From NCBI GenBank assembly GCA_964461815.1, contig CAYWVF010000003.1:75598-139597 (forward strand): 64,000 nt of DNA, in the 5' to 3' direction. The position numbers were made by a program, and so were the translations under genes. Positions within the stretch are counted from its first letter, which is position 1; each line of letters starts with the position of its first letter. This DNA is from JAAZBA01 sp964461815. Lineage in GTDB: Bacteria; Bacillota; Clostridia; Oscillospirales; QAMX01. This document shows, in pieces, positions 16,701 through 25,770 of the stretch. The notes beneath the pieces are model-generated. The model was given only the letters and a program-made list of their open reading frames with translations. It was not told the DNA's origin and made no database searches.

Positions 16701-16881
16701 ATGATAGAGGAGCGTCCCACAATAGTAGCCGATCAGAGGTGTTCACCGCATCAATGAGTATCGGTAAAAGGGTAGGGATGCCGAAAAGTGCATGTGCGGT
16801 GATATATATGTGCTTTGGTTGCGGATAATAGGGAATACCGCCGCGATTGTCATCGAAGAATTGTCGGTGGAGAGCTATCTA
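16701..16881 (+). promoter_or_regulatory. Lysine riboswitch (L box) aptamer
   Basis: P1 is GATAG (16703-16707) with CTATC (16875-16879). Core L-box elements appear in order: AGAGGAGCG, AGTAG, 'AGAGGTGTTCACC', 'AAAAGGGTAGGGATGCCGAA', 'ATTGTCATCG' and 'GGTGGAGAGCTATC'. Lysine binding is known to favour a downstream terminator. One is present at 16951, and the regulated genes are dapA, dapB, an ACT protein and asd. Confidence 0.93.
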
Positions 16882-16950
16882 TTAGAATCTTTGACGTTAA
16901 GCTCAGCTGTTGTTTTATTGTATTTTGACGTCGAAAGCTTATTAGATATC

Positions 16951-16977
16951 AAAACCGGTTCATCACCGGTTTTTTTG
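16951..16977 (+). terminator. Attenuation terminator of the lysine riboswitch
   Basis: A 9-bp stem (AAAACCGGT 16951-16959, ACCGGTTTT 16965-16973) with a T-run. It lies between the aptamer and dapA, the expected position for transcription attenuation. The remaining 16982-17120 sequence is leader with no gene. Confidence 0.88.
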
Positions 16978-17120
16978 TTATACTTTTAATGTAAAATGCT
17001 GGACATATTTTGTATTACGGAGTATAATATATAATAGGATGGTATGTAAAGGTATCATATCACATACACCGGCAGGTTCGGAAAATAATCTAATACATCC
17101 AAATAGAAGGAGAAATTATT

Positions 17121-18011
17121 ATGAAGAAGCCGATATTTACGGGAGCATCAGTAGCTATAGTTACACCGTTTAAAGATGAAAAAATAAATTACGAAGTATT
17201 GAAAAAACAGATCGAATTTCAGATCGCAAACGGTACAGACTGTATTACGATCTGCGGCACAACAGGCGAATCCTCTGTTATGACAGACGAAGAGCATCGT
17301 GAATGTATTAAGTTTGCGGTAGATACAGTAGCCGGAAGAATACCTGTAATAGCCGGAACAGGCTCGAACGATACAGCATATGCTCTTGATCTTTCTCTGT
17401 ATGCCGAAAGCGTTGGAGTAGACGGTTTCCTTATGGTAACACCGTATTATAACAAGACAACTCAGCGCGGACTCGTAAAGCACTATGAGTATATCGCAGA
17501 CAGAGTAAAGACACCTATTATCCTCTATAACGTACCGTCAAGAACAGGTATGTCATTTACCGTAGATACATATGAAGCACTTTCCAAGCATCCTAACATC
17601 AACGGAATCAAGGAAGCAAGCGGAGACTTTTCTTTGATCATAAACACAATGGCACGTTGCGGAGATGAGCTCAACATATGGTCAGGTAATGACGATCAGG
17701 TAGTACCGATCCTGGCTTTAGGCGGTAAGGGCGTGATATCAACAACATCAAATGTACTTCCGAGAGAAATGCATGATATTTGTCAGCTCTTCTTTGACGG
17801 TAAGATAGCAGAAAGTGCGGCATTGCAGAAGAAGTGTGCGGAAATTATCAGATGCATGTTTATCGAAGTAAATCCGATACCGGTCAAAACCGCTTTGAAT
17901 CTCATAGGCTTTGAGGTAGGAGAGCTCAGAATGCCGCTTTGCGATATGGCACCTGCAAATCTTGAAAGCCTTAAAAAAGCACTTGTCGGAATGGGCTTAG
18001 AAATTAAGTAA
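17121..18011 (+). CDS. dapA: 4-hydroxy-tetrahydrodipicolinate synthase
   Basis: 296 residues, the normal DapA length. It condenses pyruvate with aspartate semialdehyde, the first committed step to diaminopimelate and lysine. The TIM barrel shows the early 'TPFKDEKIN', the 'CGTTGESSVM' loop, Tyr136 in 'ILYNVPSRTG' and the Schiff-base Lys164 in 'INGIKEASGDF'. It is the first gene after the lysine riboswitch and has an AGAAGGAGAAAT ribosome binding site. Lysine feedback could act both on the enzyme and through the riboswitch. Confidence 0.97.
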   Translation: MKKPIFTGASVAIVTPFKDEKINYEVLKKQIEFQIANGTDCITICGTTGESSVMTDEEHRECIKFAVDTVAGRIPVIAGTGSNDTAYALDLSLYAESVGVDGFLMVTPYYNKTTQRGLVKHYEYIADRVKTPIILYNVPSRTGMSFTVDTYEALSKHPNINGIKEASGDFSLIINTMARCGDELNIWSGNDDQVVPILALGGKGVISTTSNVLPREMHDICQLFFDGKIAESAALQKKCAEIIRCMFIEVNPIPVKTALNLIGFEVGELRMPLCDMAPANLESLKKALVGMGLEIK

Positions 18012-18025
18012 GGAATGGTAATAAT

Positions 18026-18787
18026 ATGCTAAGGATAGCTTTGTCCGGATGTAACGGACGTATGGGGCAGGCAATAACAAGGCTTTGCAAAAATTATGAT
18101 AATATATCTATAGTTGCGGGATTCGATCTTTATACAGAGAAGCTGTCAACGTATCCCGTATATGCCGATCCGTTTGAATATACGGGCGAAGCAGATGTGA
18201 TAATCGATTTTTCAAATGTAAAGGCACTACCAAGACTGCTTGAATATGCTACAAAAAATAGTATCCCTGTCGTATTGGCTACAACAGGCTACAGTGAGGC
18301 TGATGTAGCTGCGATCAGAGAGGCATCTGAAAAGACTGCAATATTTAAATCTGCCAATATGTCACTTGGTATAAATGTGGTGGCGAAGCTTTTGAAGACG
18401 GCAGCTGAGATACTTGGTAATGGTTATGATGTTGAGATAATTGAACGTCATCATAATCAGAAGCTTGATGCACCGAGCGGCACAGCGTATATTTTGGGCG
18501 ATGCAGTTAAGGAAGGACTTCCTTATGATGCAGAATATGTATATGATCGTCATGAAAAGCATGAGAAACGCTCAAAAACAGAAATAGGTATGCACGCTAT
18601 ACGCGGAGGAACAATTGTTGGTGAGCACGAAGTGATCTTCGCCGGTACAGATGAGATAATTGAATTCAAGCACACTGCTCTCTCAAGAGAAGTATTTGCG
18701 AATGGAGCTATTCGTGCGGCAATATTTATGAATGGAAAAACAAAAGGCATGTATAGCATGACCGATCTTGTTGAATCGGAGCAGTAG
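18026..18787 (+). CDS. dapB: 4-hydroxy-tetrahydrodipicolinate reductase
   Basis: 253 residues. It reduces the DapA product with NAD(P)H to tetrahydrodipicolinate. The Rossmann fold begins with 'LSGCNGRMGQAI'. The catalytic segment 'IIERHHNQKLDAPSGTA' (about residues 138-154) contains the catalytic histidine and the substrate-binding lysine and Gly-Thr pair. It follows dapA by 14 bases and lies in the same riboswitch-controlled operon. Confidence 0.97.
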   Translation: MLRIALSGCNGRMGQAITRLCKNYDNISIVAGFDLYTEKLSTYPVYADPFEYTGEADVIIDFSNVKALPRLLEYATKNSIPVVLATTGYSEADVAAIREASEKTAIFKSANMSLGINVVAKLLKTAAEILGNGYDVEIIERHHNQKLDAPSGTAYILGDAVKEGLPYDAEYVYDRHEKHEKRSKTEIGMHAIRGGTIVGEHEVIFAGTDEIIEFKHTALSREVFANGAIRAAIFMNGKTKGMYSMTDLVESEQ

Positions 18788-18840
18788 AATCGATTACAAG
18801 TTTTTGTAAAAATATTTCATTCTATAAAGGGGGTTGCATC

Positions 18841-19332
18841 ATGCTGAAAGCTGTCAGTACAATAACCATGTACGAGGACGTTTCCCTAATAACAGTCACT
18901 TCCTATGATAATGAGGCCGGATTCGTATCAAAAGTTCTTACTCCCTTGGCTAAAAAGGGTATAAATGTTGATATGATAAGTCTTACGGCATCAAAGGGCG
19001 GAGAGTCGAATCTGTCATTTACAATAGCTGATGAAGATATGGCCGATGCTCTTATTATGCTTGGCGGCATGAAGAAAACTGTATCGTCCGGAAATGTAAA
19101 GATTTCTTTCTATGGCGAAGCTATGAAATATACACCCGGGGCAGCAGCAGAAGTGTTTGCTTTGTTCTCGGAGCTCGGCGTAGCAACAAAGGTTATTACA
19201 ACATCGACAGTTGATATCTCAATCCTAATTGATTCACATCATATATCCGATGTATTGGATCGTATTTCAAAGGAATCGGGAATCGCAGTTGAGAAAATTT
19301 CAATGCAAGATAAAATCAAAGGAGTCATATAA
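18841..19332 (+). CDS. Stand-alone tandem ACT protein resembling the regulatory half of aspartate kinase
   Basis: 163 residues, entirely made of two ACT domains (about 15-85 and 90-155). The pattern 'KKGINVDMISLTASKGGESNLSFTI' followed by 'ATKVITTSTVDISILI' is the alignment pattern of the aspartokinase C-terminus. There is no kinase domain, and no aspartate kinase gene lies in the window. Position between dapB and asd under a lysine riboswitch fits a regulatory subunit that binds lysine or threonine and acts on a kinase encoded elsewhere, but that is inference. It resembles the separately made beta subunit of some LysC enzymes. It ends three bases before asd and has an AAGGGGGTTG ribosome binding site. 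Confidence 0.8.
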   Translation: MLKAVSTITMYEDVSLITVTSYDNEAGFVSKVLTPLAKKGINVDMISLTASKGGESNLSFTIADEDMADALIMLGGMKKTVSSGNVKISFYGEAMKYTPGAAAEVFALFSELGVATKVITTSTVDISILIDSHHISDVLDRISKESGIAVEKISMQDKIKGVI

Positions 19333-19334
19333 AA

Positions 19335-20411
19335 ATGAAAAATTATAAAGTAGGTATTCTCGGAGCAACGGGCATGGTAGGTCAGCGTTTTATTACGCTT
19401 TTAAGTGAGCATCCGTGGTTTCATATTGAAGTATTGGGAGCAAGCGCACGTTCCGCAGGAAAGACATATGAAGAAGCTTTAGGCGGTCGTTGGATGATGA
19501 CAAAGGAACTGCCTGAGAAGGTAAAGAAAATGGTAGTCATGGATGCTGATGCAGATAAGGAAAAGATAGCATCTATGGTTGACTTCGTATTCTGTGCGGT
19601 AGATATGAAGAAGGATGAGTTGAAGGCTCTTGAAGAAAGCTATGCAAAGCTTGAGTGCCCTGTTATATCCAATAACTCAGCACACAGAGGAACACCTGAC
19701 GTTCCGATGCTCGTTCCGGAGATCAACCCGGAGCATTGTGAGGTCATCAAGTATCAGCGTGAGAGACTTGGCACAAAGCGTGGATTTATTGCCGTAAAAT
19801 CTAACTGCTCACTTCAGAGCTATGTACCGGCACTTCATCCTCTTATGGATCTTGGAATTTCCAAAGTACTTTGCTGCACATATCAGGCAATTTCCGGTGC
19901 AGGCAAAAATTTCAATACATGGCCTGAAATGATAGATAATGTTATCCCGTATATCGGCGGAGAAGAAGAAAAATCAGAGCAGGAGCCCCTTAAGCTTTGG
20001 GGTAAGATCGAAAATGGCGTTATAGTTCCGGCTAAGACACCTGCTTTTACTGCTCAGTGCATTAGAGTTCCTGTATCCGATGGTCATATGGCTGCTGTAT
20101 TTGCATCATTTGATAAGAAAATAAGCTGTGAAGAGATAATAGAGCGTTGGAATAATTTCAAAGGCCGTCCGCAGGAGCTCGAACTTCCGAGCGCACCGAA
20201 GCAGTTCCTCCATTATTTTACAGAAGATAATTATCCGCAGACAAAGCTTCACCGTGAACTCGAAGGTGGTATGGCTGTAAGCATAGGCAGACTTCGTCCT
20301 GACACACAGTATGATATAAAGTTTGTATGCTTGTCTCATAATACACTCAGAGGTGCTGCCGGTGGTGCTGTTCTTGCAGCAGAGCTCCTTTGCGCTGAAA
20401 ATTATATCTAA
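19335..20411 (+). CDS. asd: Aspartate-semialdehyde dehydrogenase, archaeal/fungal-type
   Basis: 358 residues. It reduces aspartyl phosphate to aspartate semialdehyde, the branch point to lysine, threonine, methionine and isoleucine. NADP-binding 'GILGATGMVGQRF' opens the protein. The catalytic Cys158 is in 'VKSNCSLQSYVPAL', and the active-site histidine is in 'KLHRELEGGMAVSIGR'. Sequence and length follow the archaeal and fungal subgroup rather than the usual bacterial Asd of about 330-370 residues with 'GNCST'. It is the last gene of the lysine operon. Confidence 0.93.
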   Translation: MKNYKVGILGATGMVGQRFITLLSEHPWFHIEVLGASARSAGKTYEEALGGRWMMTKELPEKVKKMVVMDADADKEKIASMVDFVFCAVDMKKDELKALEESYAKLECPVISNNSAHRGTPDVPMLVPEINPEHCEVIKYQRERLGTKRGFIAVKSNCSLQSYVPALHPLMDLGISKVLCCTYQAISGAGKNFNTWPEMIDNVIPYIGGEEEKSEQEPLKLWGKIENGVIVPAKTPAFTAQCIRVPVSDGHMAAVFASFDKKISCEEIIERWNNFKGRPQELELPSAPKQFLHYFTEDNYPQTKLHRELEGGMAVSIGRLRPDTQYDIKFVCLSHNTLRGAAGGAVLAAELLCAENYI

Positions 20412-20477
20412 ATTTCCTGTTGCATTTCGTATTATAATGTGTTTTTTGACGATTTAATGCAGCTGAAAAAAAGATGA

Positions 20478-20506
20478 TTGACAAATCAAAAAAAGTATAG
20501 TATAAT
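20478..20506 (+). promoter_or_regulatory. Promoter of valS
   Basis: TTGACA at 20478-20483, 17-base spacer, TATAAT at 20501-20506: a perfect sigma-A promoter just upstream of the T-box leader. Confidence 0.9.
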
Positions 20507-20512
20507 ACAAAA

Positions 20513-20806
20513 GTAAATATGGATCAAGGCGATGAAGGGGAGGAGTAAAACATTCCTAAAGCGAAGAGAGAGCTGTGGTTGGTGTAAATGGCTCGTGAAG
20601 GAATGCTTGAAGGTAGCTCCAGAGCTGCAAACTGAACGTTTTTACAAGTAGGATTTGCCGGATGCCCTCCGTTAGTGGGGATGGAGTATGATTGTACTCT
20701 TGGAATGAGTTGATCGTACATGTTTAGTGCATGTTGGTCTAATTTAGGTGGTACCGCGACAGGTTTATGCCTTCGCCCTAATAAACAGGGCGAAGGCATT
20801 TTTTAT
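20513..20806 (+). promoter_or_regulatory. Valine-specific T-box riboswitch
   Basis: Stem I begins at about 20535 and its distal helix pairs CATTCC with GGAATG. The specifier loop on the 3' side reads GAAGGTAGC and holds the codon GTA at 20613-20615, a valine codon matching tRNA-Val(UAC). The T-box sequence TTAGGTGGTACCGCGAC lies at 20744-20760, with the TGG that pairs with the uncharged tRNA acceptor end. A terminator follows. Uncharged tRNA-Val is expected to stabilise the antiterminator and switch valS on. This leader accounts for the whole 20412-20837 gap together with the promoter. Confidence 0.95.
20767..20804 (+). terminator. T-box terminator
   Basis: A 13-bp perfect stem (ATGCCTTCGCCCT 20767-20779 with AGGGCGAAGGCAT 20787-20799) followed by TTTTT. 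Confidence 0.95.
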
Positions 20807-20837
20807 TATGCTAATAACATTTTTGGAGGAATAAGAA

Positions 20838-23462
20838 ATGAAGAGAGAACTCCCAAAGATATACGATCCGAAAGCCTCGGAAAGTAAGCTTTACAAATTC
20901 TGGGAAGAAAGTGGATTCTTTAACGCTGAGATCGATAAAAACAAGAAGCCATTTACAATTGTTATACCGCCGCCAAATGTCACAGGACAGCTTCATATGG
21001 GACATGCGTTCGATAACACATTACAGGATATCCTTATACGTACAAAGCGTATGCAGGGTTATTCTACACTCTGGATGCCGGGTACAGACCATGCAGGTAT
21101 AGCAACACAGATCAAGGTTGAAGCCGAGCTTCGTAAAGAAGGTAAGACACGCTACGATCTCGGAAGAGAAAAATTCCTTGAAAAGGTTTGGGATTGGAAA
21201 AATCTCTATGGTAACAGAATCATTACACAGCTTAAGCAGCTCGGTTCATCCTGCGATTGGAGAAGAGAACGCTTCACAATGGACGAAGGACTTTCCCGTG
21301 CAGTTAGAGAAGTTTTTGTAAATCTGTATGAAAAAGGCTTGATCTACAAGGGAAACAGAATAATCAACTGGTGTCCGAATTGCCGTACAGCGCTTTCGGA
21401 TGCAGAGGTCGAATATACAGAGCAGCCTGGACATTTTTGGCATATACGTTACCCTATCAAGGATAGTGATGAATATGTTACCATTGCAACGACACGTCCG
21501 GAAACAATTCTCGGTGACTCAGCTGTTGCTGTAAATCCTGAGGATGAGCGTTACAAGGATTTAGTAGGCAAAATGCTTATTCTGCCTCTGGTAGGACGTG
21601 AGATACCTGTCGTTGCAGATGAATATGTTGAGAAAGATTTCGGTACAGGCTGTGTTAAGATTACACCTTGTCACGATCCGAACGACTTTGAAGTCGGTAA
21701 GCGTCATAATCTTGAAGAGATACTCATTATGGATGGCGATGCTCGTATTATCAACGGAGGTAAGTATAACGGACTTACACGTGATGAAGCAAGAGAAGCT
21801 ATCGTAGCAGATTTGGAAGCCGGCGGATATCTTGTAAAGGTCGAAGATTATTCGCATAACGTAGGTGAGTGCTATCGCTGTCATACAACAGTTGAGCCTA
21901 TTGCATCTGCACAGTGGTTCGTAAGCATGAAGCCTCTTACAAGTGAAGCTATCCGTGTAGTTGAGGATGGAGAAATAAAGTTCGTTCCCGATAGATTTTC
22001 GAAGAACTATATTCGTTGGATGGAGAATCTGCGTGACTGGTGTATTTCTCGTCAGCTTTGGTGGGGTCATAGAATACCTGCGTTTTATTGTGATGAGTGC
22101 GGACACATGGAGGTAAGCCGTGAGGATATTGAAATTTGTCCTAAGTGCGGCGGCAAGGTACATCAGGATGAAGATGTGCTTGATACATGGTTCTCATCGG
22201 CTCTGTGGCCGTTTTCTACTCTCGGTTGGCCGGATAAAACGCCTGAGCTTGAATATTTTTACCCGACAAGCGTACTCGTAACAGGTTATGATATTATTCC
22301 GTTCTGGGTAGCGAGAATGATCTTCTCGGCTATGGAGCAGATGAAGGAACGCCCGTTTGATACTGTCCTTATCCACGGACTTGTAAGAGACTCGCTCGGA
22401 CGCAAGATGAGTAAGTCGCTCAATAATGGCATCGATCCGCTTGAGATCATCGATCAGTATGGCGCTGACGCTTTGAGATTCTCTCTGGTAACAAGCAACA
22501 GCCCCGGTAATGATATGCGTTTCTACATTGAAAGAGTAGAGGCTAACCGTAACTTTGCAAATAAGATATGGAATGCAGCAAGATTCGTGCTGATGAATCT
22601 TACGATCGAAGACGATAAGCTACCTGAAAAATTAGCTCTTGAGGATAAGTGGATACTTTCCAAGTTTAATAATCTTGTAAATGACGTAACATCGAATATA
22701 GACAGCTTTGAGCTGGGCGTTGCTGCCTCTAAGCTGTACGACTTTATTTGGGATTCGTTCTGCGATTGGTATATCGAGCTTACAAAGACACGACTTTATG
22801 ATAAGGAAAATCCGGAAGCAAACGAGACAGCACAGCGCGTGCTCTGTTATGTACTTTCACGTACATTGCAGCTCCTTCACCCGTTTATGCCATTTATCAC
22901 AGAAGAGATATGGCAGACGTTACCTCATGAAGGAGAGAGCATAATGATCTCCGCATGGCCGACATACAGCGAGCAGCTCAACTTTAAGGCAGAAGAAGAT
23001 GCAATGGAGACAGTTATGAATGCAATTCGTGCTATCAGAAACCGTCGTGCAGAATTGAATGTTCCACCGTCAAAGAAAGCAAAGCTTCTTATTGTTACAG
23101 CTAAGAAGGATATTTTTGCAGAGGGTGAAGCATACATTAAAAAGCTTGCATATGCATCCGAGCTTGAGATCATTGATACAGCTCCTGCAAATACAGAGGA
23201 TTATGTATCGGTATTGACCGAAAGCGCATCAATGTATATGCCGTTGGCAGAGCTTGTTGATTTCGAGAAAGAGCTTGAGAGACTGAATCGTGAGCTTGAA
23301 AAAGCAGAGAAGGAATACGCACGTGTTGCAGGAAAGCTTAATAATGCATCCTTCATTGCGAAAGCTCCTGAGAAGGTTATTGAAGCTGAGAAGGAGAAGG
23401 CAGCTAAATACGAAAGTCTTGTAAATAATATCAAAGAAAGTATAGCTGCTATCAAGAAATAA
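20838..23462 (+). CDS. valS: Valyl-tRNA synthetase
   Basis: 874 residues, a class I aminoacyl-tRNA synthetase charging tRNA-Val. The HIGH-type motif 'HMGH' is at about 53-56 after 'PPPNVTGQL', and 'KMSKS' is at about 523-527. The editing (CP1) domain lies between, with zinc-type cysteine pairs ('CDECG...CPKCGG'). The C-terminal coiled-coil arm typical of ValRS runs from about 800 ('KELERLNRELEKAEKEY'). It is controlled by the GTA-specifier T-box. A GGAGGAATAAG ribosome binding site supports the start. Confidence 0.98.
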   Translation: MKRELPKIYDPKASESKLYKFWEESGFFNAEIDKNKKPFTIVIPPPNVTGQLHMGHAFDNTLQDILIRTKRMQGYSTLWMPGTDHAGIATQIKVEAELRKEGKTRYDLGREKFLEKVWDWKNLYGNRIITQLKQLGSSCDWRRERFTMDEGLSRAVREVFVNLYEKGLIYKGNRIINWCPNCRTALSDAEVEYTEQPGHFWHIRYPIKDSDEYVTIATTRPETILGDSAVAVNPEDERYKDLVGKMLILPLVGREIPVVADEYVEKDFGTGCVKITPCHDPNDFEVGKRHNLEEILIMDGDARIINGGKYNGLTRDEAREAIVADLEAGGYLVKVEDYSHNVGECYRCHTTVEPIASAQWFVSMKPLTSEAIRVVEDGEIKFVPDRFSKNYIRWMENLRDWCISRQLWWGHRIPAFYCDECGHMEVSREDIEICPKCGGKVHQDEDVLDTWFSSALWPFSTLGWPDKTPELEYFYPTSVLVTGYDIIPFWVARMIFSAMEQMKERPFDTVLIHGLVRDSLGRKMSKSLNNGIDPLEIIDQYGADALRFSLVTSNSPGNDMRFYIERVEANRNFANKIWNAARFVLMNLTIEDDKLPEKLALEDKWILSKFNNLVNDVTSNIDSFELGVAASKLYDFIWDSFCDWYIELTKTRLYDKENPEANETAQRVLCYVLSRTLQLLHPFMPFITEEIWQTLPHEGESIMISAWPTYSEQLNFKAEEDAMETVMNAIRAIRNRRAELNVPPSKKAKLLIVTAKKDIFAEGEAYIKKLAYASELEIIDTAPANTEDYVSVLTESASMYMPLAELVDFEKELERLNRELEKAEKEYARVAGKLNNASFIAKAPEKVIEAEKEKAAKYESLVNNIKESIAAIKK

Positions 23463-23483
23463 TTCGATATATACATTAATCCG

Positions 23484-23543
23484 AAGGAAAGGATGAGTGA
23501 AACGGTTCTTTCGAACCGTTTCACTCGCAAAAGTACATCATGA
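23484..23543 (+). promoter_or_regulatory. Shine-Dalgarno, strong hairpin and leader frame before folC
   Basis: GAAAGGA at 23486-23492 is followed by a perfect 14-bp hairpin (GAGTGAAACGGTTC 23495-23508, loop TTTC, partner 23513-23526) with no T-run. An ATG at 23493 opens a 16-codon frame whose TGA (23541-23543) overlaps the folC ATG (23540) as ATGA, an arrangement usual for translational coupling. Whether the short frame is translated is unknown. Confidence 0.5.
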
Positions 23544-24817
23544 CGTATGAAAAAACACTTGAATATATTCATTCAACATTGAGATTTGGTTCACGTCCCG
23601 GGCTTATGCGTATTCGTGCGCTGTGTGAACAGCTCGGAAATCCTCAAAAGAAATGCAAATTTGTCCATATCGGCGGTACAAACGGCAAAGGAAGTACAAC
23701 AGTGCTTACAGCTGCAATATTGCAAAAAGCAGGATATAAGGTAGGCGTATATATCTCACCGTATGTCGATGATTTTCGTGAACGTATCCAGATCAATGGT
23801 GCGATGATACCTAAGGATGATTTGTGTGACCAGCTTGAAAAGCTTTTACCATGCATTGAAGCTGTAAAAGGATCCGGATTTACACATCCGACAGAGTTTG
23901 AAATAATAACAGCTCTTGCACTTAATTATTTCGCAGAGCAGGAATGTGATTTTGTTGTATTTGAAGTAGGCCTCGGCGGAACGCATGATTGTACAAATAT
24001 TATTGATGCTCCGGAGGTTGCTTGTTTGACATCAATATCGCTAGATCATACAAAGATCCTGGGTAATGATGTAAAAACTATTGCACAGGATAAATGCGGC
24101 ATCATAAAGCCCGGTACGATAGCGGTAACATATACAGATCAAGATGCAGAGGCACTTGATGTGATAAAAGCAGATTGTCAAGCTAAAAAAGTTGAGCTGC
24201 ATAAGGCTGAAATAAGCGATATCAATATAAAAAAGATAGACATTACAGGCTCGGACATATCATATGGCGGATATGATCTTCATATTGTAATGCCGGGACG
24301 ACATCAGATATATAATGTAGCTACGGTCATTGAGATAATACTTGCACTGAAGAGCAAAGGCTACAATATACCGGATGAATGTGTCAAAGAAGCAATTTCA
24401 ACGACAAGATTTAACGGAAGATTCGAAGTAATACGTAATCTGCCAACATGTATTATAGATGGCGGACATAATCCGAATGGTGTAGAAGCTGTATGTGCTG
24501 CTATAGAAGAGCTTCTTCCGGGAAAAAGGATAGTAACTGTTATGGGTATGTTTGCGGATAAGAATTACAGCAAATGTATAGAAGAGATAGCGAAACGCAG
24601 CGATGTGTTTATAGCTACACAGCATGAGCTTGCACGTGCGTTGCCGGCAAGGGATGTTGCGGATGTTGCTAAGGCATACTGCGGAGAAGTATATTGGAAT
24701 GAGAATATAAAATCAGCAGCCAAGGTCGCACTTTCCATGGCAGGGATAAATGATGTGATCCTTGTATGTGGTTCGCTCTATATTCTTCATGATGCGAAAG
24801 AAGCTTTAACAGAATAG
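23540..24817 (+). CDS. folC: Folylpolyglutamate synthase / dihydrofolate synthase
   Basis: 425 residues, Mur-ligase fold. It adds glutamate to dihydropteroate and/or folates in an ATP-dependent reaction. Visible motifs are the P-loop 'HIGGTNGKGSTT' (about 34-46), 'SPYVDDFRERIQ', 'EVGLGGTHDCTN' and the C-terminal domain start 'IDGGHNPNG'. It is downstream of valS, the gene order (valS-folC) common in Firmicutes. An unusually strong hairpin separates its probable Shine-Dalgarno from the ATG. Confidence 0.95.
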   Translation: MTYEKTLEYIHSTLRFGSRPGLMRIRALCEQLGNPQKKCKFVHIGGTNGKGSTTVLTAAILQKAGYKVGVYISPYVDDFRERIQINGAMIPKDDLCDQLEKLLPCIEAVKGSGFTHPTEFEIITALALNYFAEQECDFVVFEVGLGGTHDCTNIIDAPEVACLTSISLDHTKILGNDVKTIAQDKCGIIKPGTIAVTYTDQDAEALDVIKADCQAKKVELHKAEISDINIKKIDITGSDISYGGYDLHIVMPGRHQIYNVATVIEIILALKSKGYNIPDECVKEAISTTRFNGRFEVIRNLPTCIIDGGHNPNGVEAVCAAIEELLPGKRIVTVMGMFADKNYSKCIEEIAKRSDVFIATQHELARALPARDVADVAKAYCGEVYWNENIKSAAKVALSMAGINDVILVCGSLYILHDAKEALTE

Positions 24818-24853
24818 TATCTGATAATAAAGCATCGATCCTTTATTATAATG

Positions 24854-24885
24854 AAAAAATCCGAACATTTTTGTTCGGATTTTTT
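24854..24885. terminator. Bidirectional terminator between folC and parA-like gene
   Basis: AAAAAATCCGAAC (24854-24866) pairs with GTTCGGATTTTTT (24873-24885). A-run and T-run on both sides let it serve both converging genes. Confidence 0.92.
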
Positions 24886-24898
24886 ATAAACTCAGTTT

Positions 24899-25669
24899 TC
24901 ATCTTGCGTTATCAGCGTTAACTCGTTCAACAAGATTCATAGCGATCTGGTGATAAACTCTTGATCCCTCAAATTCATCGCCTGCATACGAGCCGACAGG
25001 CATTCCGTTAGCCGCAGCATCGGCAAATTTTATACTTCGCTTGACTATTGGGTCAAAAGCAGGGAAGCTCTCTCTAATTTTCGATATGATCTCTTTGGCG
25101 TGATTAGTACGCTCATCGACCATAGTGATCACTGTACCGATAAGAGTAAGCTTTTGGTTGTATCTTTGCACGGCGTTGATCGTCTGATCTATCATTTCAA
25201 GTCCCTTGTACGCAAGATATGTGGGTTCAACAGGAACGACAACATAATCAGATGCCATAAGGCTGTTGATAGTCAGTACGCCAAGAGAGGGCATGTTATC
25301 TATCAGCACGTAGTCATACCTTTCTCCAAGCTTTTCAAGCTGCTCTTTTAAGATGAACTCACGGCTAAAGGCAGATGAAACCTCGATCTCAGCTGATGCA
25401 AGATCAATCGATGCAGGCATAAGATCAAGAAACAGAATACTGGTAGATAATATAATATCGGCAGGATTGACTTTTCTTGTTATGAGATGATAAGTGTTCT
25501 TGTCAAAACCAACAGGATCATATCCTAAATATATTGTAAGAGAGGCTTGCGGATCTAGATCCACGAGCAATACACGCTTTCCCATATCGGCAAGCGCTGC
25601 GCCTAAATGTAGCGTAGTTGTCGTTTTACCGACGCCTCCCTTATTATTTGCAACTGAAATCACTGTCAT
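24899..25669 (-). CDS. ParA/Soj-family ATPase (orphan)
   Basis: 256 residues. The deviant Walker A 'NNKGGVGKTTTT' (about 8-19) and 'LLVDLDPQASLT' identify the ParA/MinD class of DNA- or membrane-surface ATPases that position chromosomes or cargo. Chromosomal Soj normally sits beside spo0J/parB near the origin; no parB is adjacent here. It may be a second copy acting on another cargo, or a Soj dislodged from its partner. An AGGAGTGACC ribosome binding site is present. The next gene upstream on this strand (ilvA) stops 101 bases away. Confidence 0.9.
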   Translation of the reverse strand: MTVISVANNKGGVGKTTTTLHLGAALADMGKRVLLVDLDPQASLTIYLGYDPVGFDKNTYHLITRKVNPADIILSTSILFLDLMPASIDLASAEIEVSSAFSREFILKEQLEKLGERYDYVLIDNMPSLGVLTINSLMASDYVVVPVEPTYLAYKGLEMIDQTINAVQRYNQKLTLIGTVITMVDERTNHAKEIISKIRESFPAFDPIVKRSIKFADAAANGMPVGSYAGDEFEGSRVYHQIAMNLVERVNADNAR

Positions 25670-25770
25670 AAAAGGTCACTCCTGTAGAAATTTTCTTTTA
25701 TTGAATTTTACTCTTTTCAAATAGCGATTAGTGTGGTATAGTAATATAAAAGTCTACTATGCTTTGGATA

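Noticed and set aside
16792..16989. 65-residue reading frame upstream of dapA
   Set aside because: It lies inside the lysine riboswitch and its terminator.
20524..20799. 91-residue minus-strand frame in the valS leader
   Set aside because: It is antisense to the T-box and has no independent support.
24899..25669. Plasmid partition locus or replication origin near the ParA gene
   Set aside because: No ParB, parS-like palindrome or DnaA box cluster is visible, and neighbours are housekeeping genes.
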